A stretch of DNA of 64,000 nt. Source: Gaiellaceae bacterium (GTDB lineage: Bacteria; Actinomycetota; Thermoleophilia; Gaiellales; Gaiellaceae). The notes under the pieces are model-generated. The model was not told the DNA's origin. It worked only from the letters and a program-made list of their open reading frames with translations, and ran no database searches. Below are positions 8,582 to 18,372 of this stretch, piece by piece; position 1 is the first letter of the stretch, and each line of letters begins with the position of its first letter. The position numbers and the translations under genes are program-made. The stretch covers positions 806,001 through 870,000 of the forward strand of contig BPGK01000001.1 of the NCBI GenBank assembly GCA_026002995.1, in the 5' to 3' direction.

Positions 8582-8654
8582 AGCCGGAGGTGGGACTCGA
8601 ACCCACGGCCGCTCGCTTACAAGGCGAGTGCTCTACCAGCTGAGCTACTCCGGC
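8582..8654 (-). tRNA. tRNA-Thr (anticodon UGU)
   Basis: The complementary strand folds as a full cloverleaf: 7-bp acceptor GCCGGAG/CTCCGGC, D arm GCTC-AGCTGGTA-GAGC, anticodon stem CTCGC/GCGAG enclosing loop CTTGTAA with anticodon TGT, variable loop, and T arm GTGGG-TTCGAGT-CCCAC. The discriminator base is U. CCA is not encoded. The anticodon reads ACA (threonine), a rare codon in this GC-rich DNA. It lies tail-to-tail with sigH, 26 bp apart. Confidence 0.95.
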
Positions 8655-8747
8655 AGCGCTCACAGCGTACGCCCTCCGCGGCCGGCGCTTCCCTTGTTCG
8701 ACCGGTCCGGCTTGCGGGAGCCCATCCTGCGGTTAGATACTCCTGCG

Positions 8748-10019
8748 ATGCAGACCAGGGGCACGACAGCGAGCGACCGGATCCTCGCCGAGCGCGCGCG
8801 CTACGTCTCCCGGGGAATGGCGACCCCCAAGCTCGTCGTGGCGCACGCCGAGGGCGCGCGCCTGACCGATCCCGACGGCCGGGTGTTCATCGACTTCGCC
8901 GGGGGCATCGGCTGCCAGAACACCGGCCACCGGCTTCCCGCGGTCGTGGAGGCGATCAAGGAGCAGGCCGACCGCTACCTCCACCAGTGCTTCATGGTCG
9001 GGGTCTACGAGCCCTACGTGGAGGTGTGCAAGCGGCTCGCCGAGCTCTCGCCGTGCGCGGGCGACGAGCAGCGATCGATCCTCGTCAACTCCGGGGCGGA
9101 AGCGGTCGAGAACGCGGTGAAGATCGCGCGGGCGGCGACAGGCCGGCCCGCGGTCGTCGTCTTCGACGGCGCCTTCCACGGCCGCACGCTGCTCGCGATG
9201 ACGATGACAAGCAAGGTGAAGCCGTACAAGGCGGGCTTCGGCCCCTTCGCGCCGGAGGTCTACCGCGCGCCGGCGCCGTACCCCTACCACGGCATCTCCT
9301 CGGATGACGCGATCGCGGCGCTCGAGCACCTGTTCAAGGCGGACGTCGACCCCTCGACGGTCGCCTGCGTCGTCCTCGAGCCGGTCCAGGGTGAGGGCGG
9401 CTTCGTCGTCATGCCGCCCGACTACCCCGCGCGGCTCCAGGCGCTGTGCCGAGAGCACGGCATCCTGTACGTCGACGACGAAGTGCAGGCCGGCGTCGGG
9501 CGTACCGGGAAGATGTGGGCGATCGAGCACTACGAGGGCGTGGAGCCCGACCTGATCGTGTCCGGGAAGTCGATCGGCGGTGGGCTCCCCCTCGCGGGGG
9601 TGACCGGGCGCGCCGAGGTCATGGACGCCGTGCCCCCCGGGGGGCTCGGCGGCACCTTCGGCGGCAACCCGCTCTCCTGCGTCGCGGCGCTCGCGGTGCT
9701 CGACACGGTGGCCGACGACGGCTTCCTCGAGCGCGCGACCGAGCTCGGCGAGCGGCTGCGGGCTCGGCTCGAGGAGATCGCGAAGCGGAGGCCTGAGATC
9801 GGCGAGGTGCGCGGCCTCGGGCCGATGCTCGCGCTCGAGCTCGTCGAACGGACTCCGGACCGCGCGCAGGCCGTCGTGGCGGCGGCGTTCGAGCGCGGTC
9901 TCGTCCTCCTCTCGTGCGGCCTCTACGGCAACGTGATCCGCCTGCTTCCGCCGCTGACGATCGCAGACGAGGATCTCGACGAGGGGCTCGCGGTCCTGGA
10001 GGAGTCGCTTGCCGCCTGA
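8748..10019 (+). CDS. Class III PLP aminotransferase, 4-aminobutyrate aminotransferase-like
   Basis: 423 residues from ATG 8748; a GATACT box ends 7 bases before the ATG, the leaderless-type spacing seen through the window. Family marks: [13 protein letters not shown], the cofactor-phosphate segment [28 protein letters not shown], the PLP-contacting aspartate in [20 protein letters not shown], and the Schiff-base lysine in [13 protein letters not shown]. It should transfer the amino group of GABA (or a related omega-amino acid) to 2-oxoglutarate. It overlaps the ABC importer genes that follow, so the likely pathway is uptake of polyamines or their products followed by transamination. Confidence 0.88.
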   Translation: MQTRGTTASDRILAERARYVSRGMATPKLVVAHAEGARLTDPDGRVFIDFAGGIGCQNTGHRLPAVVEAIKEQADRYLHQCFMVGVYEPYVEVCKRLAELSPCAGDEQRSILVNSGAEAVENAVKIARAATGRPAVVVFDGAFHGRTLLAMTMTSKVKPYKAGFGPFAPEVYRAPAPYPYHGISSDDAIAALEHLFKADVDPSTVACVVLEPVQGEGGFVVMPPDYPARLQALCREHGILYVDDEVQAGVGRTGKMWAIEHYEGVEPDLIVSGKSIGGGLPLAGVTGRAEVMDAVPPGGLGGTFGGNPLSCVAALAVLDTVADDGFLERATELGERLRARLEEIAKRRPEIGEVRGLGPMLALELVERTPDRAQAVVAAAFERGLVLLSCGLYGNVIRLLPPLTIADEDLDEGLAVLEESLAA

Positions 10020-11040
10020 CGAGGTGCCGGATGTTCGCGTCTCCGGCCTCACGAAGCGCTACGGAGAGGTCGTCGCCGTCGACGCGATCGACCTCGAGAT
10101 CGCCCCCGGGGAGTTCTTCACGATGCTCGGCCCTTCCGGGTCGGGGAAGACGACGACGTTGCGGATGATCGCGGGCTTCGAGATCCCCGACGAGGGAACG
10201 ATCGAGCTGGCGGGCGAGGACGTCTCTCGGCTCCCCCCGTACGATCGCCCCGTCAACACGGTCTTCCAGGACTACGCGCTCTTCCCGCACATGACGGTGC
10301 AGCAGAACGTCGAGTACGGGCTCATGGTCAAGCGCGTGCCGAAAGGCGAGCGGCGGAAGCGCGCCGAGGAGGCGCTCGAGATGGTTCGCCTCGCGGGGTA
10401 CGGCGAGCGCAAGCCGAGCCAGCTCTCCGGCGGCCAGCGCCAGCGTGTCGCGCTCGCGCGAGCGATTGTGAACCGTCCGCGCGTGCTGTTGCTCGACGAG
10501 CCGCTCGGCGCGCTCGACCTCAAGCTCCGCCAGCAGATGCAGGTCGAGCTCAAATCGATCCAGCGCGAGGTCGGCATCACGTTCGTCTACGTGACGCACG
10601 ACCAGGAGGAGGCCTTGACGATGTCCGACCGCATTGCCGTCTTCAACCAGGGTCGAGTCGAGCAGGTCGGCCCGCCGGCCGCGGTCTACGAACATCCGCA
10701 GAGCGAGTTCATCGCCGGGTTCGTGGGCGTGTCGAACGTGATCGCGAGGGACGGGCGCCGGTACACCGTGCGGCCGGAGAAGATCCGGCTCGTGGAGAAC
10801 GGCAGCGAGCCGGAGCCGGGATGGCACGTCGAGCCGGGCGTCGTGCAAGACGTCCAGTACGTCGGTGCGTTCACGCGCTACCACGTCGCGCTCGATCGCG
10901 GCGGCGAGCTCCAGGTGCTCGCCCAGAACCTCGCGGAGGGATCGAGTCAGGTGCTCGAGGCGAAAGGACGTCGGCTGCGGGTGCAGTGGCGTCCGGAGCA
11001 GGAGTCGGTCATCGACGAATCGGAGGGAGGATCCGAATGA
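10009..11040 (+). CDS. potA: ABC transporter ATPase, spermidine/putrescine (PotA) type
   Basis: 343 residues from TTG 10009, overlapping the aminotransferase by 11 bases; GTG 10024 is an equally good in-frame start. Walker [11 protein letters not shown] loop [13 protein letters not shown], signature [14 protein letters not shown], Walker [13 protein letters not shown] and H loop [14 protein letters not shown] are all present. The C-terminal ~100 residues form the TOBE regulatory domain usual for PotA-type ATPases. It energises the two permeases encoded after the binding protein. Confidence 0.92.
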   Translation: MPPDEVPDVRVSGLTKRYGEVVAVDAIDLEIAPGEFFTMLGPSGSGKTTTLRMIAGFEIPDEGTIELAGEDVSRLPPYDRPVNTVFQDYALFPHMTVQQNVEYGLMVKRVPKGERRKRAEEALEMVRLAGYGERKPSQLSGGQRQRVALARAIVNRPRVLLLDEPLGALDLKLRQQMQVELKSIQREVGITFVYVTHDQEEALTMSDRIAVFNQGRVEQVGPPAAVYEHPQSEFIAGFVGVSNVIARDGRRYTVRPEKIRLVENGSEPEPGWHVEPGVVQDVQYVGAFTRYHVALDRGGELQVLAQNLAEGSSQVLEAKGRRLRVQWRPEQESVIDESEGGSE

Positions 11041-12236
11041 GAAGGAGGAACCAGCGCGCGATCGTCTGGGTCGCGCTCGGGCTGCTCGTGGCGGCCCTGT
11101 CCGTCGTCGCAGCCGGGTGCGGCGGCGGCGGCGACGGCGAGGCGTCGACTGAGATCGAAGGTCTCGGCAGCTCGCTCGAGGAGATTCGGGAGAAGGCGCG
11201 CGAGGAGGGCGAGGTCAACCTCGTCATCTGGCCCGGCTACGCGGTGCTCACGGACGAGTTCACTGCCGCGACCGGCTGCAAGGTGAACACGAAGGACGGT
11301 GCGAGCTCGGACGACATGATCGCCCTGCTCCAGTCCGGCGCGTACGACGGCGGCTCCTTCTCCGGGAACGCCACCGTCCGTCTCATGGCGACGGGCGACG
11401 TCGCGCCGATCAACACCGAGTTCATCACGAACTGGGACGACATCCAGGAGGGCATCAAGAACCAGGACTACAACTCGCTCGACGGGCAGGCGTACGGGGT
11501 CCCGCACGGCCGTGGCCCGAACTACCTCATGTTCCGCACGGACGTCGTGCCCGAGGACACCAACTCGTGGGGCGTCATCTGGGAGGACGAGGAGCTCGAG
11601 CGCTACAAGGGCAAGATCTCGATCTACGACGACTCGATCTTCATCGCCGACGCTGCGCTCTGGCTCAAGGCGACCCGTCCGGAGCTCGGGATCGACAACC
11701 CCTACCAGCTCACGCAGGAGCAGTTCGACGCGGCGGTCGAGCTGCTGAAGAAGCAGGCGCCGTACGTCGGCGAGTACTGGCCGGGAGACGTCGTCAAGCA
11801 GATCCAGTCGTACACGAACGGCGACAGCGTCGTCGGAACGACGTGGCCGTACCAGTACGTGCAGCTCACCGCGGCGAACGTGCCGGTGAAGGCGCTGAAG
11901 CCGAAGGAGGGGACGACCGGCTGGTCGGACACGTGGATGATCTACTCGAAGGCCGCCCATCCGAACTGCATGTACCTGTGGATGGATCACATGGCCTCGC
12001 CCGAGGCGCAGGCCACGGTCGCCGAGGGCTTCGGCGAGGCGCCCGTCAACCTCAAGGCGTGCGACCTGACCAAGGACCCGAACCACTGCGACACCTACCA
12101 CGCGGACGACGAGACGTGGTGGGAGGACGTCTACTACTGGACGACGCCGCAGGAGGACTGCGCGGACGACGACGACTCCACGACGTGCATGACCCAGGCG
12201 GACTGGAAGGCCGCCTGGACGGAGATCCGAGGGTAG
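11037..12236 (+). CDS. Extracellular solute-binding lipoprotein, PotD-like
   Basis: 399 residues from ATG 11037 (overlaps potA stop, ATGA). A signal peptide with basic start MRRRNQR, a hydrophobic core and lipobox VVAAGC indicates a lipoprotein; a glycine-rich linker follows. The mature part has [11 protein letters not shown] near the start and [17 protein letters not shown] in the second lobe, as in spermidine/putrescine-type periplasmic binding proteins. The C-terminal ~40 residues are unusually acidic with several cysteines and tryptophans ([10 protein letters not shown]...). It delivers substrate to the permeases downstream; the exact polyamine is not readable. Confidence 0.88.
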   Translation: MRRRNQRAIVWVALGLLVAALSVVAAGCGGGGDGEASTEIEGLGSSLEEIREKAREEGEVNLVIWPGYAVLTDEFTAATGCKVNTKDGASSDDMIALLQSGAYDGGSFSGNATVRLMATGDVAPINTEFITNWDDIQEGIKNQDYNSLDGQAYGVPHGRGPNYLMFRTDVVPEDTNSWGVIWEDEELERYKGKISIYDDSIFIADAALWLKATRPELGIDNPYQLTQEQFDAAVELLKKQAPYVGEYWPGDVVKQIQSYTNGDSVVGTTWPYQYVQLTAANVPVKALKPKEGTTGWSDTWMIYSKAAHPNCMYLWMDHMASPEAQATVAEGFGEAPVNLKACDLTKDPNHCDTYHADDETWWEDVYYWTTPQEDCADDDDSTTCMTQADWKAAWTEIRG

Positions 12237-12258
12237 GGACGGGACCGAGGCCCCGCTC

Positions 12259-13155
12259 GTGACCTCGGTCTCGATCGACGAGGCGTCGCTCCGGCAGAGC
12301 CCGGGGCGGCGCCTCTCGACGTTCTTCTACCGGCACCCGCGGCTTCGCCTGTGGACGCTCCTGGCGCTGCCCGTCCTCTGGCTCGGGGTCGTCTACATCG
12401 GGTCGCTCCTCGTCTTGCTCCTCTCGGCCTTCTGGACGGCCGATCCGTTCACGGCGAAGCTCGTCCACGAGTTCACGCTCGACAACCTCCGGCGCGTCTT
12501 CGAGACCCCGGTGTACCGGGATGTCGCCTTCCGCACGATCCGGATGGCCGCGCTCGTGACCCTCGCCTGCGCCGTGCTCGCCTTCCCGCTCGCGTACTAC
12601 ATGGCGCGGATCGCCTCGCCGCGCGTTCGGAACCTCCTCGTCGTCGCCGTGCTCATGCCGCTCTGGGGGAGCTACCTCGTGAAGGCGTACGCCTGGCGGA
12701 CGATCCTCTCCGGCGAAGGCGCGATCAACTGGGCGCTCGGGCCCTTCGGCGTCTCCTTCAACGGCTACTCGAACACCGGTCTCTGGCTCGTCTTCACGTA
12801 CCTGTGGCTGCCGTTCATGGTGCTGCCGATCTACGCGGGGCTCGAGCGCATCCCGCAGTCGCTGCTCGAGGCCTCCGCCGACCTCGGGGCGCGCTCGATG
12901 CGGACGTTCTTCCGCGTCACGCTTCCCCTCGTGTTCCCGGCCGTCGTCGCCGGCTCGATCTTCACCTTCTCGCTCACGCTCGGCGACTACATCGCGCCGA
13001 CGCTCATCTCGAGCGATCAGTTCATCGGTACGGTGATCTACCGCGAGTACGGCACCGCGCTCCCCTTCGCCGCGGCGTACGCGATGGTGCCGATCGTCGT
13101 CATCGTCGCCTACCTCCTCGTGGCGCGGAAGTTGAAGGCGTTCGAGTCGCTCTGA
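12259..13155 (+). CDS. ABC permease, PotB-like
   Basis: 298 residues from GTG 12259. After a short cytoplasmic N-terminus there are six hydrophobic segments. The EAA loop, EASADLGARSMRTFFRVTLPLV, is typical of PotB/AfuB-type permeases and contacts the ATPase. Its stop overlaps the second permease start by one base (TGATG). It is the first channel half of the importer encoded from 10009 to 13994. Confidence 0.9.
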   Translation: MTSVSIDEASLRQSPGRRLSTFFYRHPRLRLWTLLALPVLWLGVVYIGSLLVLLLSAFWTADPFTAKLVHEFTLDNLRRVFETPVYRDVAFRTIRMAALVTLACAVLAFPLAYYMARIASPRVRNLLVVAVLMPLWGSYLVKAYAWRTILSGEGAINWALGPFGVSFNGYSNTGLWLVFTYLWLPFMVLPIYAGLERIPQSLLEASADLGARSMRTFFRVTLPLVFPAVVAGSIFTFSLTLGDYIAPTLISSDQFIGTVIYREYGTALPFAAAYAMVPIVVIVAYLLVARKLKAFESL

Positions 13156-13994
13156 TGGTCGAGTCGCGTCTCACCAGGCTCTTCCTGCGCCTCGGGGCCG
13201 GGGTCACCCTGTTCTTCATCTACTTCCCGCTCTTCGTCATCGCGCTCTACGCGTTCAACGAGAAGGTGACGCAGCGCTGGCCGATCGAGGACTGGAGCAC
13301 GAAGTGGTTCTCGGTCGCCTTCCACAACGAGAGCGTGCGGGAGGCGCTCGAGCACTCGGTACTCGCCGGCCTCGGCGCGACCGCGATCGCGCTCGTCCTC
13401 GGGACGCTCGCCTCGATGGCGATCGCGCGCCACCGCTTCTTCGGCCGTGAGGTGATGACCTTCGCCGTCATCCTCCCGATCGCGCTGCCGGGCATCGTCA
13501 CCGGCCTTGCGCTCCAGGCGACGATCAAGGACGTCCTCAGTCCGCTCGGAGTCAAGTTCGGCCTCGCGACCATCGTCATCGGGCACGCGACCTTCTGCGT
13601 CGTCGTCGTCTACAACAACGTCCTCGCCCGGCTCCGCCGGACGGCGGGGAACCTCGACGAGGCCTCGGCCGATCTCGGCGCGGACAGCTGGCAGACGTTC
13701 CGCTACGTCATGTTCCCGCAGCTGCGGACCGCGCTCCTCGCCGGGGGCCTGCTCGCGTTCGCCCTCTCCTTCGACGAGATCATCGTCACCATCTTCACCG
13801 CCGGCGCGATCCAGACCTTGCCGATCTGGATGTACGCGACGCTCTTCCGGCCGACCGAGCTCCCGATCGTGAACGTCGTCGCGCTCTTCGTCATCCTCGT
13901 GTCGGTGATCCCGGTCTACCTCGCGCAGAGGCTCGCCGGCGGTACCGGTGTTGCCGGCGGGACGACGCAACGTCCGGCGCGGCGGGAGCCGTAG
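13155..13994 (+). CDS. ABC permease, PotC-like
   Basis: 279 residues from ATG 13155, which overlaps the preceding stop. Six hydrophobic segments and the EAA motif EASADLGADSWQTFRYVMFPQL place it as the second permease. The C-terminal 20 residues are basic and glycine-rich and run right up to a palindromic repeat patch, so the tail may have been extended by repeat DNA. It completes a four-part importer (ATPase, binding protein, two permeases). Confidence 0.9.
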   Translation: MVESRLTRLFLRLGAGVTLFFIYFPLFVIALYAFNEKVTQRWPIEDWSTKWFSVAFHNESVREALEHSVLAGLGATAIALVLGTLASMAIARHRFFGREVMTFAVILPIALPGIVTGLALQATIKDVLSPLGVKFGLATIVIGHATFCVVVVYNNVLARLRRTAGNLDEASADLGADSWQTFRYVMFPQLRTALLAGGLLAFALSFDEIIVTIFTAGAIQTLPIWMYATLFRPTELPIVNVVALFVILVSVIPVYLAQRLAGGTGVAGGTTQRPARREP

Positions 13995-13996
13995 GG

Positions 13997-14220
13997 GCGA
14001 GGCTTGCCTCGCCCTCTCCTGCCCCAGGCGCCTCCGTCGATGACAGGCGACCCAAGGGTCGCCCCTACGGACGCACCCCCGCAACTGGGGGTCAGGTCTC
14101 CCGTGTTGCAGCGAGGGAAGGCATCGAGCACGCGCGCAACGAAAGGGACCTGACCCCCGGTGTTGCGCGGTACGCCTCGACCGTCCACCACCCGTGGGGA
14201 CGAGGCTTGCCTCGCCCTCC
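13997..14220 (+). repeat. Cluster of small palindromic repeats (REP/MITE-like)
   Basis: Three nested elements lie between potC and msrA. (a) gcgaggcttgcctcgccct occurs at about 14000 and again at about 14199, each a short palindrome. (b) ggcgaccc-aa-gggtcgcc at 14046-14063. (c) An inverted pair with the core gggggtcaggtc near 14087-14098 and gacctgaccccc near 14147-14158; both outer ends read gcaac/gttgc, so the unit is roughly 14081-14166. A relative of (b) recurs at 55051-55070. They could fold as hairpins and end potC transcription. No transposase is adjacent. Confidence 0.6.
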
Positions 14221-14242
14221 CTGCCCGTCCTGCGCCCGCGTC

Positions 14243-14899
14243 TCAGGTGGCCGTCGCGCCCGTGCCGATCGGGCACGAGACGCCTGTCCCCCCGAGGCCG
14301 CAGTACCCGTTCGGGTTCGCGGCGAGGTACTGCTGGTGGTAGGGCTCGGCGTAGTAGAAGGCGCCCGCAGGCGCGATCTCGGTCGTGATCTCGCCGTAGC
14401 CTGCCCGCGAGAGCTCGACCTGGAAGCGGTCCCGTGAAGCGAGCGCTGCGTCGCGCTGCGCCTCGCTCGTCCAGTAGATCGCCGAGCGGTACTGCGTCCC
14501 GACGTCGTTTCCCTGCCGCATCCCCTGCGTCGGGTCGTGTCCCTCCCAGAAGATCCGGAGCAGCTCCTCGTAGCTCGTGACACCCGGGTCGAAGACGCAG
14601 AGGACGACCTCGGCGTGCCCGGTGCGACCGGAGCAGACCTCCTCGTAGGTCGGGTTCGGCGTGAGGCCGCCCGAGTAGCCGACCGCGGTCGTGAAGACGC
14701 CAGGAGCCTGCCAGAACATCCGCTCGGCTCCCCAGAAGCACCCCATCCCGAAGATGGCCTGCTCCGTGCCCTCGGGGAACGGCGGGGTCAGGGGCGTGCC
14801 GAGCACGAGGTGCGCCGCGGGCACGCGCATCGGCTCGTCGCGGCCGGGGAGGGCGTCCTCCGGGAGGGGCAAGGCGAGCGGCTTTCGGCTGAAGAGCAC
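14243..14899 (-). CDS. msrA: Peptide-methionine (S)-S-oxide reductase MsrA
   Basis: 218 residues from GTG 14899, set by a TACCGT box (14911-14906) ending 6 bases upstream and by the usual N-terminal extension ([17 protein letters not shown]) seen in this MsrA subfamily. The catalytic cysteine is in [14 protein letters not shown]; other family strings are [40 protein letters not shown] and the C-terminal [20 protein letters not shown], whose cysteines can act as recycling residues. It reduces methionine-S-sulfoxide in oxidised proteins using thioredoxin. It is monocistronic here. Confidence 0.95.
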   Translation of the reverse strand: MLFSRKPLALPLPEDALPGRDEPMRVPAAHLVLGTPLTPPFPEGTEQAIFGMGCFWGAERMFWQAPGVFTTAVGYSGGLTPNPTYEEVCSGRTGHAEVVLCVFDPGVTSYEELLRIFWEGHDPTQGMRQGNDVGTQYRSAIYWTSEAQRDAALASRDRFQVELSRAGYGEITTEIAPAGAFYYAEPYHQQYLAANPNGYCGLGGTGVSCPIGTGATAT

Positions 14900-15106
14900 C
14901 CCTCTACGGTAGCGAGAGAGATCGCCGCGAGCTCGTCGCGTCTCGGCGCGCCCGACCTGGGCAGTCGAGGCACCCCGCCGATCGTGGCTGCGCGGGACGC
15001 TCGCCACGGTTGTCCACGTCGTCACCGCCTGGCAACAACGTCGATGCCCTCGCCGCGCAGCGGCGCAGAGACGATCGCCCTGACGACGGAATCGAACGGA
15101 AGGAGC

Positions 15107-16510
15107 ATGTCGATGCGAAGGACGTTGCGCCCTCTGACAGGCGCGCTGCTCGTGGCGGCGGTGGTTTCGAGCGTCGCCCTCGCCGCGGCGATCACCGCCC
15201 CGAGCAAGGCCGAGCTCGCTGCGGACGCCGTGCCGATCGGGAGTGGTCTCGGTCGGGAGTGGTTCCTCGGCGGCTTCAGCGACCTCTACCCCGAAGGCGC
15301 GTCGGGGAAGGAGTACTGGACGATCACGGACCGCGGCCCGAACCTCGACGGCGGCGTTGACGGCACGCCTTGCGACCGCGGCACGAAGGTGTACCCGGTT
15401 CCGACCTTCTCCCCGGAGATCGTGCGCATCGGCCTCAAGGACGGCACGATCAAGATCAAGGAGCGCATCCCGCTCTCCTTCGCGACCGGACCCGCCGTCG
15501 GCACCTCGGTGCGACCGGTTCCGAAGAACGAGCGCTCTCTCGACGCGAGTTGCCAGTGGCTTGGGACGACGCCGCGGGGTGTGGACAGCGAGGGCGTCGT
15601 CGTCGATCCGCGTGACGGCAGCTTCTGGGTCGCCGACGAGTACCTGCCGAGCATCCTCCACGTGCGCGCAGACGGCCGCGTGCTGACGCGCATCGTCCCC
15701 GCCGGCACCGAGACGAGCGCACAGGGCGCAGGCGCCGTCGTCGTGGGGGGCTTCCCGGAGACGATCGGCGTCAACTTCCGGCCGAACCGCGGGTTCGAGG
15801 GGGTCGCCATCTCGCCGGACGGCCGCACGCTGTACACGGCGCTCCAGAGCCCGATGGACTATCGGCCGACCGGAAGCGCGCCACCGGGCCCGAATCCCCG
15901 CAACTCGCTCGCGCTGCGCGTTTTCCGGCTTGACATCACGAGCCCCTCGGTTCCGCAGGTGACGGGGCAGTGGGTCTACTCGCTGGACAAGGGGACGGGG
16001 AACGCGCCGCTCGCGGACAAGGTGTCCGCGCTCGTGTGGCTCGGCCGCGATCTCATCGCTGTCGAGGAGCGCGACGACCCGGCGAACGACCCGAACGACA
16101 ACCCCCAGAACACGACGAACACGAGGCTGTACGTGGCGAACCTCGCTGCCGTCCCGCCGATTCCGCCGGACAGCGTCTGGAACGGGCCGACCGGCCCCGC
16201 GACGGGCGGCAAGAGCCTCGAGCAGTGGTATGTGCCCGGCCAGGGAGCGGGCGCGCCCGCCTCCCTTCCGGCGCCGGTGCCCAAGTGCCTCTGGGCCGAC
16301 GTCGCAGCGCTCCTTCGGGAGGCCGGTTTCACCGACCCGAACGAGCCGTTCCGGGCCGGGAACGGGAAGATCGAGGGTGTCGCCTACACCCCACGGCGGG
16401 GCGCGAACCCCGCTCTCCTCGCGGTGCTGAACGACAACGACTTCGGCTTGGTCGTGCCCATCCGGGAGCAGCTCAACGTCCTCGCTGCGCCGGCCGCGTG
16501 CCGACCCTGA
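15107..16510 (+). CDS. Secreted esterase-like/phytase-like beta-propeller protein
   Basis: 467 residues from ATG 15107, with a clear ribosome site (ggaagga) before it; this is one of few genes here with a classic Shine-Dalgarno. A signal peptide occupies residues ~1-30 (cut likely after LAAA). The rest matches the 'esterase-like activity of phytase' family: TDRGPNLDG early on, [22 protein letters not shown] in the centre, [11 protein letters not shown], and [11 protein letters not shown] near the end. Substrate is unknown; members are annotated from weak phytase/esterase activity. It ends in a strong terminator. Confidence 0.8.
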   Translation: MSMRRTLRPLTGALLVAAVVSSVALAAAITAPSKAELAADAVPIGSGLGREWFLGGFSDLYPEGASGKEYWTITDRGPNLDGGVDGTPCDRGTKVYPVPTFSPEIVRIGLKDGTIKIKERIPLSFATGPAVGTSVRPVPKNERSLDASCQWLGTTPRGVDSEGVVVDPRDGSFWVADEYLPSILHVRADGRVLTRIVPAGTETSAQGAGAVVVGGFPETIGVNFRPNRGFEGVAISPDGRTLYTALQSPMDYRPTGSAPPGPNPRNSLALRVFRLDITSPSVPQVTGQWVYSLDKGTGNAPLADKVSALVWLGRDLIAVEERDDPANDPNDNPQNTTNTRLYVANLAAVPPIPPDSVWNGPTGPATGGKSLEQWYVPGQGAGAPASLPAPVPKCLWADVAALLREAGFTDPNEPFRAGNGKIEGVAYTPRRGANPALLAVLNDNDFGLVVPIREQLNVLAAPAACRP

Positions 16511-16522
16511 GGAGCCCGGAGG

Positions 16523-16560
16523 CGCCGCCCCCGGTGCCGCGAGCGGCACCGGGGGCGGCG
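16523..16560 (+). terminator. Strong GC hairpin terminator
   Basis: An 18-base perfect inverted repeat (16523-16540 with 16543-16560, effectively a 17-bp stem and CGAG loop) begins 13 bases after the phytase-like stop. It is followed by ttctc rather than a U tract, as is common in high-GC actinobacteria. Confidence 0.8.
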
Positions 16561-16661
16561 TTCTCAACGTCCTCCTTGCCGGGTCGACTCGGTTCACGAG
16601 GCCAGGCCGGCGATGGCGCCACGATCGTCGATTCTGCGCGCCGTCCGGGGCGCGCGTCTCG

Positions 16662-17024
16662 TCACGGCTTCGGCGCCGCCTCCCAGCCGTCGTACGTGGC
16701 CCCGGTCTCCTCGGCGATGCGCTCGAAGGCGGCTCGGAAGGCCCCCACGGTCGTGGCGTGGACGACACGCTCGGCTGCCGCTCGGATCGTCCACGTCTCG
16801 GCCTCGTCGGTGGGCGCGACGACGGCGACCTCGTAGCCGAGGTCGCGCGCCGCGGAGGCCGCCGCGCGCGCGGTCGTCTCGTCGCTGGCCATGAGCACGT
16901 GCACGATGCGTCGCGCCCGGGCGAGATCCGCCCCTCGGGCCTCGAGCTGGCGGAGCGCGAGCCGATCGGCGTCCTCGGGCGTCTCCGGGGCGCTGAGGTT
17001 CCGGATCCGGTCGAGGAGCCCCAT
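16662..17024 (-). CDS. RraB-like regulator of ribonuclease E activity
   Basis: 120 residues from ATG 17024. The first ~15 residues are an amphipathic lead ([20 protein letters not shown]), then an RraB-type alpha/beta domain with [26 protein letters not shown] and the terminal YDGWEAAP, which is characteristic. In gamma-proteobacteria RraB binds and inhibits RNase E; in actinobacteria the partner is unproven. It is the last gene of a four-gene operon starting with a VapBC-type toxin-antitoxin pair, and its ATG overlaps the stop of the PLP enzyme by one base. Confidence 0.72.
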   Translation of the reverse strand: MGLLDRIRNLSAPETPEDADRLALRQLEARGADLARARRIVHVLMASDETTARAAASAARDLGYEVAVVAPTDEAETWTIRAAAERVVHATTVGAFRAAFERIAEETGATYDGWEAAPKP

Positions 17025-17989
17025 CAGGCTCGCGCGAGCGCCTGCTCGAGGTCGGCCCAGAGCGCGTCGGGATCCTCGAGCCCGACCGACAGCCGTAGCA
17101 GGCCGGGCGAGACGCGATCGCCCTCCCAGCGCGAGCGCGCCTCGATGCGCGACCTCACGCCGCCGAGGCTCGTCATGTTCGCGATCAGCCGCGTCCCCGT
17201 CTCCACGCGACGCGCGGCGTTCGCATCCACGACGTCGAAGGAGAGGAGCGCTCCGAACCCCGGGTAGCGCACCCTTTCGACGGCGGGGTGATCGCGCAGC
17301 CGTTCGACGATCGCGCGGGCGCTCGCAGTCTGTCGCGCGAGCCGGACTTCGAGCGTCTGGAGGCCCCGCAACAGCAGCCAGGCGACGTCCGGCGCGCATA
17401 CGCAGCCGGTGCGGGTCCGGTGCTCGCGGAGCCGCGCGGCGATCTCCGTGTTCCGTGTGACCACAGCGCCCACGAGCGCGTCGTCGTGGCCGGCGAGGTA
17501 CTTCGTCGCGGAGTGGACGACGACGTCGCAGCCGTGGTCGAGCGGACGGACGTTCAGCGGCGTGGCGGCGGTCGCGTCGCAGACGACGAGCGCCGGGTGG
17601 GCGCAGGCCGCCTCGAAGTCCGGCATCGTGAGGAACGGGTTCGAGGGCGCCTCGAGCCAGATGAGATCGACGTCGTTCGGGGGCGGCCCCGTCTGGTCGA
17701 ACTCGACGTGGCGCACGCCCCAGCGCGCGAGCTCGTCGAGCATGACGCCCGTTCCGTAGTACGCGCCGGCGGCGAGGGCGACCGTCTGTCCGGGCTCGAG
17801 CAGGGCGAGAACGATCGCGGTCGAGGCCGCCGTGCCCGACGCGAAGAGGAGCGCCTCGCCGCCGTCCAGCTCGCCGAGCCGGCGCTCGGCCTCGGCGACC
17901 GTCGGGCTCGAGAAGCGAGCGTACGTGAACGCCCCCGGCTCGCCGTCCTCGTACGGCCAGGTCGTCGAGCGTTCGAGCGGTGTCGTCAC
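17024..17989 (-). CDS. Short Cys/Met-metabolism PLP enzyme (cystathionine gamma-lyase/synthase family)
   Basis: 321 residues from GTG 17989, overlapping the vapC stop by 4 bases. The fold-type I core is clear: YARFSSPTVAEAERRLGELD, LFASGTAASTAIVLALL, aspartate in LVVCDATAATP and the PLP lysine in VVHSATKYLAGHDDALVG; the C-terminus has LLRLSVGLEDPDALWADLEQAL. Typical members have 380-400 residues; this one lacks part of the N-terminal arm that shapes the neighbouring subunit's active site, and has a compact C-terminal domain. It probably cleaves or exchanges the side chain of a homoserine- or cysteine-derived amino acid; the exact reaction is not predictable. Confidence 0.82.
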   Translation of the reverse strand: MTTPLERSTTWPYEDGEPGAFTYARFSSPTVAEAERRLGELDGGEALLFASGTAASTAIVLALLEPGQTVALAAGAYYGTGVMLDELARWGVRHVEFDQTGPPPNDVDLIWLEAPSNPFLTMPDFEAACAHPALVVCDATAATPLNVRPLDHGCDVVVHSATKYLAGHDDALVGAVVTRNTEIAARLREHRTRTGCVCAPDVAWLLLRGLQTLEVRLARQTASARAIVERLRDHPAVERVRYPGFGALLSFDVVDANAARRVETGTRLIANMTSLGGVRSRIEARSRWEGDRVSPGLLRLSVGLEDPDALWADLEQALARA

Positions 17990-18372
17990 CAAACCACCCG
18001 TGCGGGGTCGTGGCGGGCGAGCCGCCGATCCGCCGTGACGAGACTGGCGCCGTTCGCCAATGCGGTCGCGTAGATGATCCGATCCGCCGGATCGCCGGGG
18101 AACGGCGGGGGCAGCATGCCCGCGACGCTCGCGACGTCGGACGTGAGCGTCAGCTCGACCACGCCTGCGGGGGCCAGAGCCCTCCGTACCCACGTGCGGA
18201 GGTCGGGGAGGAGGCGGATGCGCCCCAGCCGCTCGAGGGTCGCCAGCTCCCAGACACTGATCGTCGACACTCCGACCTCGCCGTCTCGCTCGATGGCCTG
18301 CGCTGCCGCGTCGGAGAGTCGCGGATCCCCGTCTGTCCACCACACCCACGCATGCGTGTCGAGGACGTTCAC
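17986..18372 (-). CDS. VapC-type PIN-domain toxin ribonuclease
   Basis: 128 residues from GTG 18372, which overlaps the antitoxin stop by 4. The acidic PIN residues are all visible: D5 ([11 protein letters not shown]), E42 (SVWELATLERLGR), D97 (GDPADRIIYATA) and D115 (LVTADRRL). VapC toxins cut tRNA or rRNA when freed from the antitoxin. The overlap with the PLP gene downstream means the toxin is translated in the same operon as two non-toxin genes. Confidence 0.88.
   Translation of the reverse strand: MNVLDTHAWVWWTDGDPRLSDAAAQAIERDGEVGVSTISVWELATLERLGRIRLLPDLRTWVRRALAPAGVVELTLTSDVASVAGMLPPPFPGDPADRIIYATALANGASLVTADRRLARHDPARVVW

Noticed and set aside
14900-16768. Very long minus-strand open frame continuing upstream of msrA
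   Set aside because: It is antisense to the phytase-like gene, rich in Arg/Pro/Ala as expected for a GC-rich shadow, and msrA has its own promoter at 14911-14906.
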